From Lachnospiraceae bacterium (lineage in GTDB: Bacteria; Bacillota; Clostridia; Lachnospirales; Lachnospiraceae): a stretch of DNA of 64,000 bases. Made by a program: the position numbers and the translations under genes. Of the stretch, positions 27,376 to 37,319 are shown piece after piece; position 1 is the first letter of the stretch; every line of letters starts with the position of its first letter. A model generated the notes under the pieces. The model had not been told where the DNA came from, searched no databases, and saw nothing but the letters and a program-made list of their open reading frames with translations. Where the stretch lies: contig JAAUZU010000016.1 of NCBI GenBank assembly GCA_014804445.1, positions 4,178 to 68,177 on the forward strand, read 5' to 3'.

Positions 27376-28452
27376 CTATAGTCCAAACTCATGGAACAAC
27401 CGCTTCTGGTATGCGGGATCTTTCGCCGCACGCTTTAAGTCATCAGTCCGGTTCTGCTCTATCAGGAAAAGCGTCAACTTATTTGTGCGTTCAATGCCTT
27501 CTTCTATCCCTTCCTGCCTGCCTTCTTGTCTTGCTTCCCGTCTCGTTGCCTGCACGTCATATGCTTCGAAGTTTGAAAACAATTCTCCCATACGCCTCTC
27601 CTTTACCTGCCCGGCAAAATCTGCCGCCTCCTTGTAAGGCACATTGATTTTCAAAAGCAGTGCCTCTATCACCTGCGACATGATGTCCAGCAGATACTCC
27701 GGCGTGTCGGCCGTCACCGCCTGCAGGTATCCGGAATCCACTTCCTTTCCTATCCCGGCAAAGTCCGCCGCACGGTGGAACTTGCTTACCATCATGATGA
27801 TGGACAGCTCGTCTCCTCTTTCCATCAGTTCTGCTGTGCTGTAATCCTTAAGCTGCATTAAGATACACTGGTAATCCGGTATGTATTCCTTGAAAATATC
27901 GCTTAACAGTATCCTTTCGTGCAGGCTCACCGCTGCCGTCCAGTCCTCTGTACCGTCATAAAACACCACCGGCAGGATGGGCGGGTACTTAAATTCCTTC
28001 GTGCGGCTTACGCCTGCATGCTGCCTTTCCTGTTCCTTCTCGTAATCCTCCCAGATAAACGCCATGTACCGGAACACCTGCATAACTACATTATAATCCA
28101 CTTTCGCCTTATGTTCAATAAGGGAAACAAGAAAAAACGGTGTCCCGTCAGTTTTTATGTTCACCCTTTTCACTACGTCGGAGTTGCGCTCCTCCGTGAA
28201 CATGTGCACATACCGCTCGGATACATCCTCAATGTCCTCCGGCTGTACCTCCTTCAATAGTGGGATATCCAGATATCCCCGCAAGAACTGCGCGCATAAA
28301 ACCGGGTTCTCGAATATCAGCTTGCTGGAGCTGTCTCTGGTTTGGCTGTTGCTGCCGTAACTGCCGCCATTATTGCCGTTACTGTTGTTCCCAGTGCTAT
28401 TGCTGTTGCCATTGCTGTTATTACTGTTATAATTGTCTTCTGCCATTGGCAT
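27376..28452 (-). CDS. Rpn-family recombination-promoting nuclease/transposase-like protein
   Basis: The protein has about 358 residues from the ATG at 28452 (GGAAAGGAAGG upstream). It opens with an unusual Asn/Ser/Gly-rich tract of about 40 residues, then a Transposase_31-type nuclease domain: KLIFENPVLCAQFLRGYLDI, an aspartate in ERNSDVVKRV and the E-x-K motif LIEHKAKVDYNVV. The C-terminus carries the QEGRQEGIEEGIER tract common in this family. Rpn proteins are RecA-independent recombination nucleases scattered in genomes, sometimes with phage-defence roles. The gene seems intact, facing the broken relative on the other strand. Confidence 0.85.
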   Translation of the reverse strand: MPMAEDNYNSNNSNGNSNSTGNNSNGNNGGSYGSNSQTRDSSSKLIFENPVLCAQFLRGYLDIPLLKEVQPEDIEDVSERYVHMFTEERNSDVVKRVNIKTDGTPFFLVSLIEHKAKVDYNVVMQVFRYMAFIWEDYEKEQERQHAGVSRTKEFKYPPILPVVFYDGTEDWTAAVSLHERILLSDIFKEYIPDYQCILMQLKDYSTAELMERGDELSIIMMVSKFHRAADFAGIGKEVDSGYLQAVTADTPEYLLDIMSQVIEALLLKINVPYKEAADFAGQVKERRMGELFSNFEAYDVQATRREARQEGRQEGIEEGIERTNKLTLFLIEQNRTDDLKRAAKDPAYQKRLFHEFGL

Positions 28453-28929
28453 GCCTTCCTTTCCGGCATGGCATACCGAACAAAAACGCCTGATACTGCC
28501 CCGCATCCCATGTCTTTTGTATGAAATTGTAATTGGGATACTTGCTTGAAATTCTTGAAGTATTGCAAGATTTTCAGAAACCGAGACGGCCTCCTGAGAA
28601 TGGATGCCTTTTCTCTGCTGTTACTATAACAGATCGGGAATTTCTTTGCAACAGGATTTTAATAAAAAATCTCTGATATAAAGTATGAAATTGTCAAGGT
28701 GCTTTTTACTGGTTCTCGTCATATTTGATCTGTTGCAAAGATAGTAAAATAATCTGCCAAAGTGACATCTATCATTCTATGACATTTTTATGCAATTAAT
28801 ACTCACCCCAAAGAATCTTAAAATCCATTGTCTACAGCGGCTTTTGGAAAACAACGGTATTACCATCTAACCCTAATATCTTCCCCAAAGCAGCAACTTG
28901 TCCAGTTTCTCACCTTATTTATACTTTTG
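28453..28929. other. Non-coding gap with a third nuclease-tail remnant
   Basis: No gene is seen across about 480 bp. At 28841-28882 a 42-bp plus-strand segment repeats the last codons and 3' flank of the duplicated nuclease tail at about 27172-27213 (shared ACAACGGTATTACCATCTAA with one difference). This marks a deletion or rearrangement endpoint involving the same gene family. Confidence 0.65.
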
Positions 28930-29514
28930 TCACCAGAACAATACATTTTCTACTTCTTCATTCATTACACTCAATGTTTTCTGTATCTGTTTTTTGGCAA
29001 TTTCAATCACTTCATCACTTGTTACCTCTTTAATTCTTTTGCAAAAATTCTCCATCGCTTTTTCATCATGCTTTATCTTATAAAGAATTCCAAAAACATA
29101 GCGAATATTCTGATACCCGATAGCAACATCCTCATACGGTACATTTGCTATAATATGCAAATATTTCAGTCACTCCGATGTTCTGACGGGCTCGCTTTGA
29201 GAGCTAATGTACTCATAAAATGTCTTTAAAAAAATCGGCATCGGAATCAGCATAAAGATAGCAAACGCATCTGCCACTACTTCCTCCACGCCTTTGAACA
29301 ACATCAGCATAACACGGCATGAACTGCTAAACATTATCTCTGACTTATGTATCAGGCAGTGAACTAATTCATGTGCCAGTGCATATCTCTGCTCTGCTAC
29401 TCCAGATTCCGAGTCAATCATAATACATGTGATTGGATCTCCTGTTACAAGATTAGGTCTTGTGAAAAAACTCCCACTATTTTGTACACATGTTTTTCTT
29501 CTCCAGTCCTTACT
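28930..29514 (-). pseudogene. ImmA/IrrE-type metallopeptidase, truncated and interrupted
   Basis: One frame reads from 29514 to 28930 with a single in-frame TGA at 29172-29170. The first part contains the zinc motif RYALAHELVHCLIH and the downstream EEVVADAFAIFMLIP typical of ImmA/IrrE (DUF955) peptidases. The frame continues after the stop as LKYLHIIANVPYEDVAIGY, consistent with one original gene. No start codon or ribosome site is present at the upstream end, so the N-terminus is also lost. Such peptidases cleave XRE-type repressors in mobile elements. Confidence 0.75.
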
Positions 29515-29767
29515 CTATTTAATGGTTGATAAAATCACCTCCACACCAACATTTTTTACGATTGCTTTCGATATCAATCGGAAATTCATACTACTCTCCC
29601 ATTACTTGTTCAATTATGTCTAATGCAAGTACACAAATCACAGTATAATCAATCCCAATAAAGTATTTCCCATTATCCCCTTCATATGTTTCAGTTCTTG
29701 CCCCACAACAAAAATCTCTTTCTCGCTCAATTTATAGCTCGTTATCGTTATCCTCCTTTTCTTCTGT

Positions 29768-29986
29768 CTAGCTCTCTACCTTTTCTTCCGTTCTCTTTTC
29801 CTGTTGCTTTTCAAGCTGTTGAAACACATAATGATTGTTTATCTGAAACTCCTCCAAATATTGGCGAACTCTTTTTCGCTCCATTTCAAGACACAATTCG
29901 AATATCTCAGCCTCATACAATTCTACATAATGTTTGACCTGCTCCCTTTCAAGCCTATACGGTATGCGTTCCATTAGATAATCCAC
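29768..29986 (-). CDS. Small hypothetical protein in decayed region
   Basis: A charged, helical 72-residue frame (start at a GTG) with a run of Glu, Lys and Gln and no recognised domain. It may be the tail of a plasmid- or element-borne gene. No clear ribosome site is seen, and the surroundings contain broken genes, so it may not be functional. Confidence 0.35.
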   Translation of the reverse strand: MDYLMERIPYRLEREQVKHYVELYEAEIFELCLEMERKRVRQYLEEFQINNHYVFQQLEKQQEKRTEEKVES

Positions 29987-30182
29987 CGATTTTTTTAGCT
30001 TTTTTCATATATAAGGCGTTTCTCCTTATTTTCTACTTCCCCCTTTATATACCATATCCACGGGACTTGCCATCTGCAACACAGCTTCCGGCATGTGGCA
30101 AAAATACAATCAGGCGCTACACAGCATAGAAAACTTTTCACCTTGGAGTTCGTTTTCCAATATAGTTGTCTGTTGCAGTTCC

Positions 30183-30407
30183 TCATTCTGCTCTTCCCCT
30201 GCTTTTTTGTTCTTTCTGCCTTTTCTGCTCTCTTGGTCTTTGAGGCGGTTTTATAGCTAATCGCCCAAATTCCGTATATATCTCTATACTCATCATTAAA
30301 TCGTCATAATATTCACCCAGCAAATCTTGGATACTATATCTGGGTTTAAAATTCTGCTCTGACATCTGTGCAAATAAAACTTCAGAAATGACTATCGTCA
30401 AATTCAA
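30183..30407 (-). CDS. Small hypothetical protein in decayed region
   Basis: This 74-residue frame has a plausible folded N-terminal half (FKPRYSIQDLLGEYYDDLMM) and a basic C-terminal tail (PPQRPREQKRQKEQ). I do not recognise it. Its surroundings are decayed and AT-rich, and it could be a remnant of a mobile-element protein. Confidence 0.4.
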   Translation of the reverse strand: MNLTIVISEVLFAQMSEQNFKPRYSIQDLLGEYYDDLMMSIEIYTEFGRLAIKPPQRPREQKRQKEQKSRGRAE

Positions 30408-31169
30408 AAGTTAATCTGCTCTACCCATCTCTCTTAAAAAGGCACGATATCTGTATGCGTCTCCACCTCTGATGTTTCCAGTTTCATCAGATAATTTGGA
30501 TGTCCATCCTCCCAAGCAGTCGTTTTACTTTTATTTCTTCTCAGACTCTTCCAAAATCACTTTCTGCATTTTTGTAACAATGCTCATCAAATAGCACAAT
30601 ACATTTGTGATAAGACCAATCAGAAGGATCCCTCTTTTGGCAAAGAAAATGTTAAAAGGCAAGTCCTTACATTCCAAATATTTACGCCCTGCCACGTAAT
30701 CGTTAAAAATCTTTGAATTCCTTCTGTCGAAGCACTTTCCATTATCCGCTCTAAAATGAGATATTTAAAATTCTTATTCAGGAAAATACTCGGATAAATG
30801 CGACCAGACAAAACATTTACTCTGATATTGCCATCTACATTACAAAACATTCCTACTGTAGGAATATTCTGCAGCATCCAATTTAATAAAAACTGCTGTG
30901 TACTGTCCTCTTAGTCTTCCTACTAATTTCTTTCTAATTTTAAGCCAAAGAAGATTGGTACATCTTCCTAAATATATCTCTGCTTCTATTGTTCTACTGC
31001 CCACTACTTTTTTATAATCAATTCAGCACTGAATGCTAATATTCAATAATAAATATTAAGGAAATAGTTTACCTTCAAATTTTTATAAAAAAAGTTAAAC
31101 CAAAAACCTATATTTACTAACTTTTATTCACCCGCGCTCACCTAGCATTTTCTTGTAGTTTTTCTTACT
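30408..31169. other. Decayed AT-rich stretch without a convincing gene
   Basis: The only frame of note is at 30877-30620 on the minus strand (85 codons, start MLQNIPTVGMF). It has no ribosome site and no recognised domain. The rest has many stops on both strands. It looks like remnants of an integrated element. Confidence 0.5.
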
Positions 31170-32795
31170 TTAAAATTCATATTTATACGCCCGATCTGCT
31201 GTGATTTCTCCATCATTTTTATCAAAAACAAAATATTGAAGTTCTGCACTTTTTAATGTCCCGCTTATCGTTAAGAGCCCAAATCCCCTAACATATTCAT
31301 CTGATTTTGTTTCTACCCGTAAAGATGCTGCTTCCAGTGTATGAAGGGTCTTCTTACCACTATTCGTATTTTCTCCCTTTTCATTTTTATGGCGATGACC
31401 ACCCATCACAATTTTCGCCCCCACACTTCTTAATGCGTTAAGTGCTTTTTTTATGTTTGAAGCCTCCTCTTCAGTTAAATATTCTTCTGATAATAATGTA
31501 TGATGAACCAGTACAATTGTCAGTATCTCTTTCCCACTACTAATTTCATTGCAGATGGCACGAATACTATCCGTACTAATCTCTGCACGGTTTGTTTTCT
31601 GAGCATTTATTCGAAAGACCGAATTTAAACATATAAATCTTAGCCCCCAATTGTTAAACTTGTTAACTATAAAATCCAGATTTTCATTACGGATATATTG
31701 CTCATCATGCGTCAGTTCATAGGCAAACTCCCTAAATGCCTGTAGCCCTAGTCTCTGATACACATCTTTTGTATCTTGTAGCTCACTATCCTTCTGTTCC
31801 TCAATCTGCTTAATCACCGAATCAAAATCTATACTCCGTTCTTTTTCCTTATTTTCAGCTTTGAAATATTCCAACACACATGCATTAATATCAAAATCAT
31901 GATTTCCCGGTACTATAATAATCCTATTCTTCCACGCCGCATCATCATTCCCCCAGAGTCGCCTAAAAAACGGCTTCATCTCATCTGCCGCTTCTTTATA
32001 CTCAGTCTTTTTTCCCGCCATTGCTACATCCCCTGTAATTAATATCAGATCAACACCTTGTAAATTCTTTTCGATTAAATATTTTTGAATTGCAGCTTCC
32101 ATATTATTCCACATTCCAATATCATTTGGTGTTGTATCCTTGTCACCAAACTGCAAGTCTGAAATATGTAAAATAACAATATCCCCTGAAGGAGAGCTTG
32201 GCTGAAACTGCACATGATTCTTTGCAGTAGCAATCGTATCCCATATCCGTTCCCGAGCTTTTCCTATTTTGCTTATACTATTCCAATTCGGAGGTGTCTT
32301 ATTTAGTCGGCAGTCATTAATTGCATTTTTAAAATTTTGAAAAGTTAATAATTGGTTCGGAAGTCTTTTATTTGTAAATACATCATTAAAATCTTCCAAC
32401 ACATGATATACCAATGATTCATTCCATTTAGAACTATATACGTATATAGGCGCATCGCTATACCTGTCCTTAATTAAGTGCAATACCTCTTTAAAATCAT
32501 TCTTTTCAAAGTCACCTATTTCTTTGGGTATTTCATCATTATAATTACCTAAAACATAATCAATAAAAAAGGCGTGGATGTCTTTTTCTTCTATCTGTTC
32601 TCTAAATTCATCCATAGTCGAACTAAACAGCAGTTCGAACTCTATAAGTAATTTTTTTGTAATCTCATCCTTATTACTTATTTCAGGATTCTGATTAATC
32701 CATTCATTGGTAAAATAGTTACAAATGGGTTCCTTCCTACTTTTGTCTCCTGTCTTAAATTCATCATCAATAATTAAGATTCTGTATTTTTTCAT
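31170..32795 (-). CDS. Receiver-like domain fused to a calcineurin-type metallophosphoesterase
   Basis: The protein has 541 residues. The first about 130 look like a response-regulator receiver: ILIIDDEF at the start, a putative phospho-acceptor D79 in AFFIDYVLGNY and YVYSSK for the Ser/Lys pair. A linker of about 70 residues leads to a metallophosphoesterase with HISDLQFGD, LITGDVAMAGK, VPGNHDFD, VLVHHTLL and MGGHRHK in order. The first metal motif has DLQ instead of DxH. It starts 13 bp after the upstream gene and is the last cistron of the operon. It could be a nucleotide or nucleic-acid phosphoesterase switched by the receiver domain. That is inference. Confidence 0.8.
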   Translation of the reverse strand: MKKYRILIIDDEFKTGDKSRKEPICNYFTNEWINQNPEISNKDEITKKLLIEFELLFSSTMDEFREQIEEKDIHAFFIDYVLGNYNDEIPKEIGDFEKNDFKEVLHLIKDRYSDAPIYVYSSKWNESLVYHVLEDFNDVFTNKRLPNQLLTFQNFKNAINDCRLNKTPPNWNSISKIGKARERIWDTIATAKNHVQFQPSSPSGDIVILHISDLQFGDKDTTPNDIGMWNNMEAAIQKYLIEKNLQGVDLILITGDVAMAGKKTEYKEAADEMKPFFRRLWGNDDAAWKNRIIIVPGNHDFDINACVLEYFKAENKEKERSIDFDSVIKQIEEQKDSELQDTKDVYQRLGLQAFREFAYELTHDEQYIRNENLDFIVNKFNNWGLRFICLNSVFRINAQKTNRAEISTDSIRAICNEISSGKEILTIVLVHHTLLSEEYLTEEEASNIKKALNALRSVGAKIVMGGHRHKNEKGENTNSGKKTLHTLEAASLRVETKSDEYVRGFGLLTISGTLKSAELQYFVFDKNDGEITADRAYKYEF

Positions 32796-32807
32796 CTTTC
32801 GTCTCTC

Positions 32808-35800
32808 CTAATCGTTTTTTTTGCTAATATAAATATAAGGTATCCTTAAACAGGCATCATACATTTGTCGTCCCTCTAATTCAGATGCACTAAATTCAAA
32901 TGTTTTATGATCCACCATATTTCTTTTAAGTTCATTGATCCTTATAATAGAAGGGCGGTCATTCTTTACTTTTTTTCTTTTCTTTATTTTTTCAATTTCT
33001 TCCTCTTGCGCAATCCCGTTTATAAAATGGATTTCTAAATATTGATCTTTAAATTCTGCCTGTACAACTCCTGAAACCTCTTTCTCTTTGCAGTCAATTG
33101 GCATACGATACGTAAATTTTTGCTTAAAATATCTAAAGTCCATCATCAAATATGATATTTCATTGACAATATCACTTGTCCAGAAAAACCAACAGTCCAA
33201 ATCATCATCCTGCTCCGGCCATTCAATCACAACGCTTTTCAATGTTTCTTTTATTTTTTCATCTGTTTGGGCATTGATAATCTTTTTTTGAATATTTTCA
33301 ATATCGTGTTGTAAATCCTCACGGTTATGTTTAAAAAGAATTCCGTTTAATTGGTCTGCATACCCCATAAACAATTTGTGAGTCTGCTTAATCTGAGGAA
33401 CAAGTGATTCTCTCTCTGTATCCAGATATTTCCGTAATATCTGTTCTTCTTTACATACTGCTTCATTTATTTGTTTTAATAAATCACTACAACCATCCTG
33501 AATGTCTAAAATATCCTCCGGCAGTTCGTTATAAATATTTTTCAAATAACCGATTTTATAATAAGCCTCCAGATAGTCTCTCTTTTGGAAAACAATTCCT
33601 TCATCATACATTCTGCTCAATATTCCAGAATGTGTCGTAATACACTGTCTGCATGTATAATAAAATATAGCATTCAATTTTTCTGCCAGCAAACAACCGG
33701 AACTGTTAAAATAGTATTTAATATCCTGATCCACTTCCTCTTCATTGATCCAACATACAAATATTCCGCAAATCAACGCATCCATATTCTGATATGTTTT
33801 TTGATTTTTCAAATCTTTCCATACTTCCTGTTTTAGACCATTTATAATCTCTTTTTCCTGTGATAAAATTATAATCAACGCCAATGCTGAATAACTTGTA
33901 ATTTCTTCTTGCCTTTTTATGCACGAATATAACTCCAGCGTCAGTTCATACTGCCTTTTCTCACTGATTTCAGCCTTTTTAAATAACCCAAGATGTGCGC
34001 AAAGCAGTAGCATCTTTGTATGATCATCTAATTCTGAGTCAAGGCATTCTTTCAAAAATCTTAAAGAGCGTGTGACTGCCATATCCTCTATAGCAAAAAA
34101 TACCAGTCCCATATCAGTTGTAATTTTCACTCCACTCATATATGGATACGGGTCAGACTGTTCCCTAATTATTTCTTTAATTTTTTGTGGCAGGCATAAA
34201 TTCTTGCTTTCAATAACCGATAATTTTTTATCAAAAGCCTTTTTTTTCTTCCATAACTTCAACACATTTATAATGCGAACACGTATCGCATCCACTCCCA
34301 TCTGTCCGCAGAGCGCTTCCAAATTTGCAATACCATTACATATGGCACAATTCTTTTGGTTTCCTAAAGGAGGTATGTCTACTTTCCACAAAGTTTTGAT
34401 CTTTTCTTTGACCGAATAACCAAAGGGCAAACGTTGGCGGTCTATGAGAGATAGCACGTTCACTTCATCTGCTCCTATACGAAACATAAGGTGTTTTAAC
34501 TCATCAATCAACTTTGTTGAAATCAACATAGCTGAGAATATGGTTACCCTGCAAACTCCTCCATTTTCTTCTTTCAGATTAGAAAAAAGGATTTGCAAAC
34601 TATCTACCAAAAGCGGAGACAGCAATAGAGCAGCTGCTCCTCTTTCTCTACTTACCAATGCCATTGGTATTATTCTATAGTTTAATTTAATGTCAAAAAT
34701 TTTCTGAAAAAAGCTGATTATTTCTGTTGTCGCATAATCGTTAAAGTACAGCAAAACCCCTTCTTTATTACAGAAATAATTCTCTTTCATTCTAGAAAAT
34801 TCAAAAATTTTCTCTTTTGTGGCATAACTTGATATTAGCTCTGGACAAAAATCTTCTGAAACTGCTTCCTCCAATTTCAAATTCTGTTTACGCCCCAGTG
34901 CATTATAAAAACAGAAAAGTAGAAAGTCATATGCAGTATCTAAAACTTTGGGCTGTGTATAACTCTCCAGTCTGTCCTGCTTGAACATTTCAACTGTATT
35001 AAATATAACATGATCATGTGGTCCTATCAGATCAACATGTCCAAAAGAACATATCTTATTTTCCCACGAAATAACTTCCTGAAAATATTCATATGTTCTC
35101 TTTGCAGACATTTGAATTGCTTCATCTTCTTTTGCAAAATGTCTTCTTCGAAAAAAATCAACTCCCTTCCTAGCAATAAAAGGCGTTTCTTCAATTCGCT
35201 CATATACTACCTCTTCCAACTGTAACTCTTTTCCATTTTCTCTATTTACTTCCCAATCAAGCAAGGTCAAAATCTGATCTTTACCTTCATAATCTGCATG
35301 TTTAAAAAAATAAAACCAACTGTCATCTGCTTTTCTTGGAATAATACTTTGTTTCAAGCTGGATGTGCCAGTAACAAATGCACTCCCAATAAAAATATGT
35401 CTATTTTCCTCCTTCGTTCCCAGTTCAGCATTAGCAAGCTCGCATATATCTTCTGTAAATCTGTCACCTTTTTCAAAATAAATTTTTGTGCCATAAACAG
35501 AAATAATCCTAAATAATTGTATAATAAACAATTCTCTACACTCTCTTACAAAACTTGCCTGAGAAAAATCCAAATATGTTGTCATATATTTTTCATTCTG
35601 GTAATTCCATTTTATATTGCCTTTTATATACATATTTTGAAAAGAATTACTCTGATATATATTTAAAAACTTCCAAAATAATCCTGATTCATATTTTATA
35701 AGCCACTGAATATAAGCAACTATTGAATCAAACAGACTGTTCGTCTGTTCCAGCTTCCGGACATATTTCTCTGTGCTTTCGGAATCATAATGCATACTAT

Positions 35801-37319
35801 TTTTCTTATTTTTGCGATTATTGACAAATACAGAAGCGCTATAGCTACGCGAAATCAAAATCAGCTTATTGACAGGTATATCCATTCCTGAAAAAATCAT
35901 ATAATATTTGGAAATTTCAACATCCGTAAAGTCCGCTATAATTACATTTTCCACTCCTCGCGCTACAGATTTACATAAGTTGTCAAAGAAATCTACCAAC
36001 TTATTTTTAGCAATCTCCTTTTCAACCAAGATAATAATATTTTTTACATTTGGGGACAAAACAACATCACTTTGACTCGAAAAGCGAAAATCCTTTACCA
36101 CTATAGAATCCTCCTCTTCATAACAATGTCTTTTGTACACCCCCAAAACATCACTTCTATCCGGGCTTCTGAAATATTGTCTATATTCTTTTGTCACATC
36201 TCCAAATATATTCAAATATCCAACAACCGAAAATCCTTTGATTATCTCCTTTTGCTCATATCCATTACGATATAATGCTTTCGGATTAACCGATACAAAA
36301 TCATTTCTTTCACACTCAAAAGACGGCAAATTGTAATCACATTTCAAACCCAACCCATCAGCCGTTACTCCTAGCACGTTATGAATCATGTAAAGGCCGC
36401 CTGCTTGTGTGTTTTTATTGCGCTTATCAATACGCTTTCCGCTCGTAAAAATCTGACCGAGTATACTCATTTCTTGTTTAGGATCCCTGCACTGAACCCC
36501 TGATAAAATTCCTTTTCCGATATCTACCACGTAGGCTTGTACGTAATCTACTCTAGTATCACTAAATTTACTTATTCTGTAAGAATTATTTGTAAAAATA
36601 TGATGCCTATATTTTTCAGAAGTTACCGTACCTTCTAATCCAGAGACACCATAATACTCTCTTTCTTTTTGTTCCTCTTGAACTTTTCTGATTTTTCTAC
36701 AAATCAGTATTCCGCAATACGCAGTTTCTCCCTCTTCGTATGCGTGTTCAAAAACATTTCCCATCACTTCCTGCAAAAATAATTTTAACCTAAATGAAAT
36801 AGAATTCTCACCTAAATTTTTTTCACTCAACATACTAATTGCTTCATTAGTTATATCATTTATTTCTCTTTCCGTTTTTATAATTCTAAAAGGCAATAAC
36901 ATTTCTAAGGAATTGAAATTTCCCTTTTGCAGCATATATAAATCAGCATAATGCAAAAATTCATTTACTGCATCATGCACACCCGGTGCAACCCTTTCCC
37001 AAAAATTTACAAAGCCTGCATCTTTTAAAAATTGCACAAATCTAACATGTTCAATATTGTCCCTGTCTACTAGAGAAATTTCTATATGTTTCTTATCGTC
37101 AGCAGCCTTTTCAAGATATAGGCAAAACTGACAAAGTATTAAACTATCCATCCAGACCACATCATTAAAGTCCACTACAATTTGATCAATATTTTGATTT
37201 TCAAAGTTTCTTTGAATTTCAACTATTTTTTCACTATTATTTCTCCAACAAACAAACTCTCTGAATGTAATTCTTACACTGTTGTGTCTGCATTTCACTA
37301 TAATCGTTTCTACTTTCAT
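32808..37319 (-). CDS. 1503-residue STAS/GHKL-ATPase protein with PRTase-like segments
   Basis: Residues about 1-115 resemble a STAS/MlaB-like domain (IVVDFNDVVWMDSLILCQF). A GHKL ATPase follows (about 150-340): N-box LFLQEVMGNVFEHA (E184, N188, H192), G1 motif VVDIGKGI and a G2-like QAGGLYMI. Two later segments look phosphoribosyltransferase-like: about 600-665 with IFIGSAFVTGTS (resembling the PRPP loop) and about 920-965 (RVTIFSAMLISTK ... GADEVNVLSLIDR). DIPPLGNQKNCAIC follows the second. The C-terminal 500 residues are helical and unrecognised. Its ATG overlaps the radical SAM stop by 4 bp. No membrane segments are seen. The function is unknown; a regulated sensor or effector is a guess. 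Confidence 0.75.
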   Translation of the reverse strand: MKVETIIVKCRHNSVRITFREFVCWRNNSEKIVEIQRNFENQNIDQIVVDFNDVVWMDSLILCQFCLYLEKAADDKKHIEISLVDRDNIEHVRFVQFLKDAGFVNFWERVAPGVHDAVNEFLHYADLYMLQKGNFNSLEMLLPFRIIKTEREINDITNEAISMLSEKNLGENSISFRLKLFLQEVMGNVFEHAYEEGETAYCGILICRKIRKVQEEQKEREYYGVSGLEGTVTSEKYRHHIFTNNSYRISKFSDTRVDYVQAYVVDIGKGILSGVQCRDPKQEMSILGQIFTSGKRIDKRNKNTQAGGLYMIHNVLGVTADGLGLKCDYNLPSFECERNDFVSVNPKALYRNGYEQKEIIKGFSVVGYLNIFGDVTKEYRQYFRSPDRSDVLGVYKRHCYEEEDSIVVKDFRFSSQSDVVLSPNVKNIIILVEKEIAKNKLVDFFDNLCKSVARGVENVIIADFTDVEISKYYMIFSGMDIPVNKLILISRSYSASVFVNNRKNKKNSMHYDSESTEKYVRKLEQTNSLFDSIVAYIQWLIKYESGLFWKFLNIYQSNSFQNMYIKGNIKWNYQNEKYMTTYLDFSQASFVRECRELFIIQLFRIISVYGTKIYFEKGDRFTEDICELANAELGTKEENRHIFIGSAFVTGTSSLKQSIIPRKADDSWFYFFKHADYEGKDQILTLLDWEVNRENGKELQLEEVVYERIEETPFIARKGVDFFRRRHFAKEDEAIQMSAKRTYEYFQEVISWENKICSFGHVDLIGPHDHVIFNTVEMFKQDRLESYTQPKVLDTAYDFLLFCFYNALGRKQNLKLEEAVSEDFCPELISSYATKEKIFEFSRMKENYFCNKEGVLLYFNDYATTEIISFFQKIFDIKLNYRIIPMALVSRERGAAALLLSPLLVDSLQILFSNLKEENGGVCRVTIFSAMLISTKLIDELKHLMFRIGADEVNVLSLIDRQRLPFGYSVKEKIKTLWKVDIPPLGNQKNCAICNGIANLEALCGQMGVDAIRVRIINVLKLWKKKKAFDKKLSVIESKNLCLPQKIKEIIREQSDPYPYMSGVKITTDMGLVFFAIEDMAVTRSLRFLKECLDSELDDHTKMLLLCAHLGLFKKAEISEKRQYELTLELYSCIKRQEEITSYSALALIIILSQEKEIINGLKQEVWKDLKNQKTYQNMDALICGIFVCWINEEEVDQDIKYYFNSSGCLLAEKLNAIFYYTCRQCITTHSGILSRMYDEGIVFQKRDYLEAYYKIGYLKNIYNELPEDILDIQDGCSDLLKQINEAVCKEEQILRKYLDTERESLVPQIKQTHKLFMGYADQLNGILFKHNREDLQHDIENIQKKIINAQTDEKIKETLKSVVIEWPEQDDDLDCWFFWTSDIVNEISYLMMDFRYFKQKFTYRMPIDCKEKEVSGVVQAEFKDQYLEIHFINGIAQEEEIEKIKKRKKVKNDRPSIIRINELKRNMVDHKTFEFSASELEGRQMYDACLRIPYIYISKKND

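Noticed and set aside
29995..30186. 63-codon minus-strand frame rich in Cys and Trp
   Set aside because: No ribosome site, odd composition and location in decayed DNA; most likely chance.
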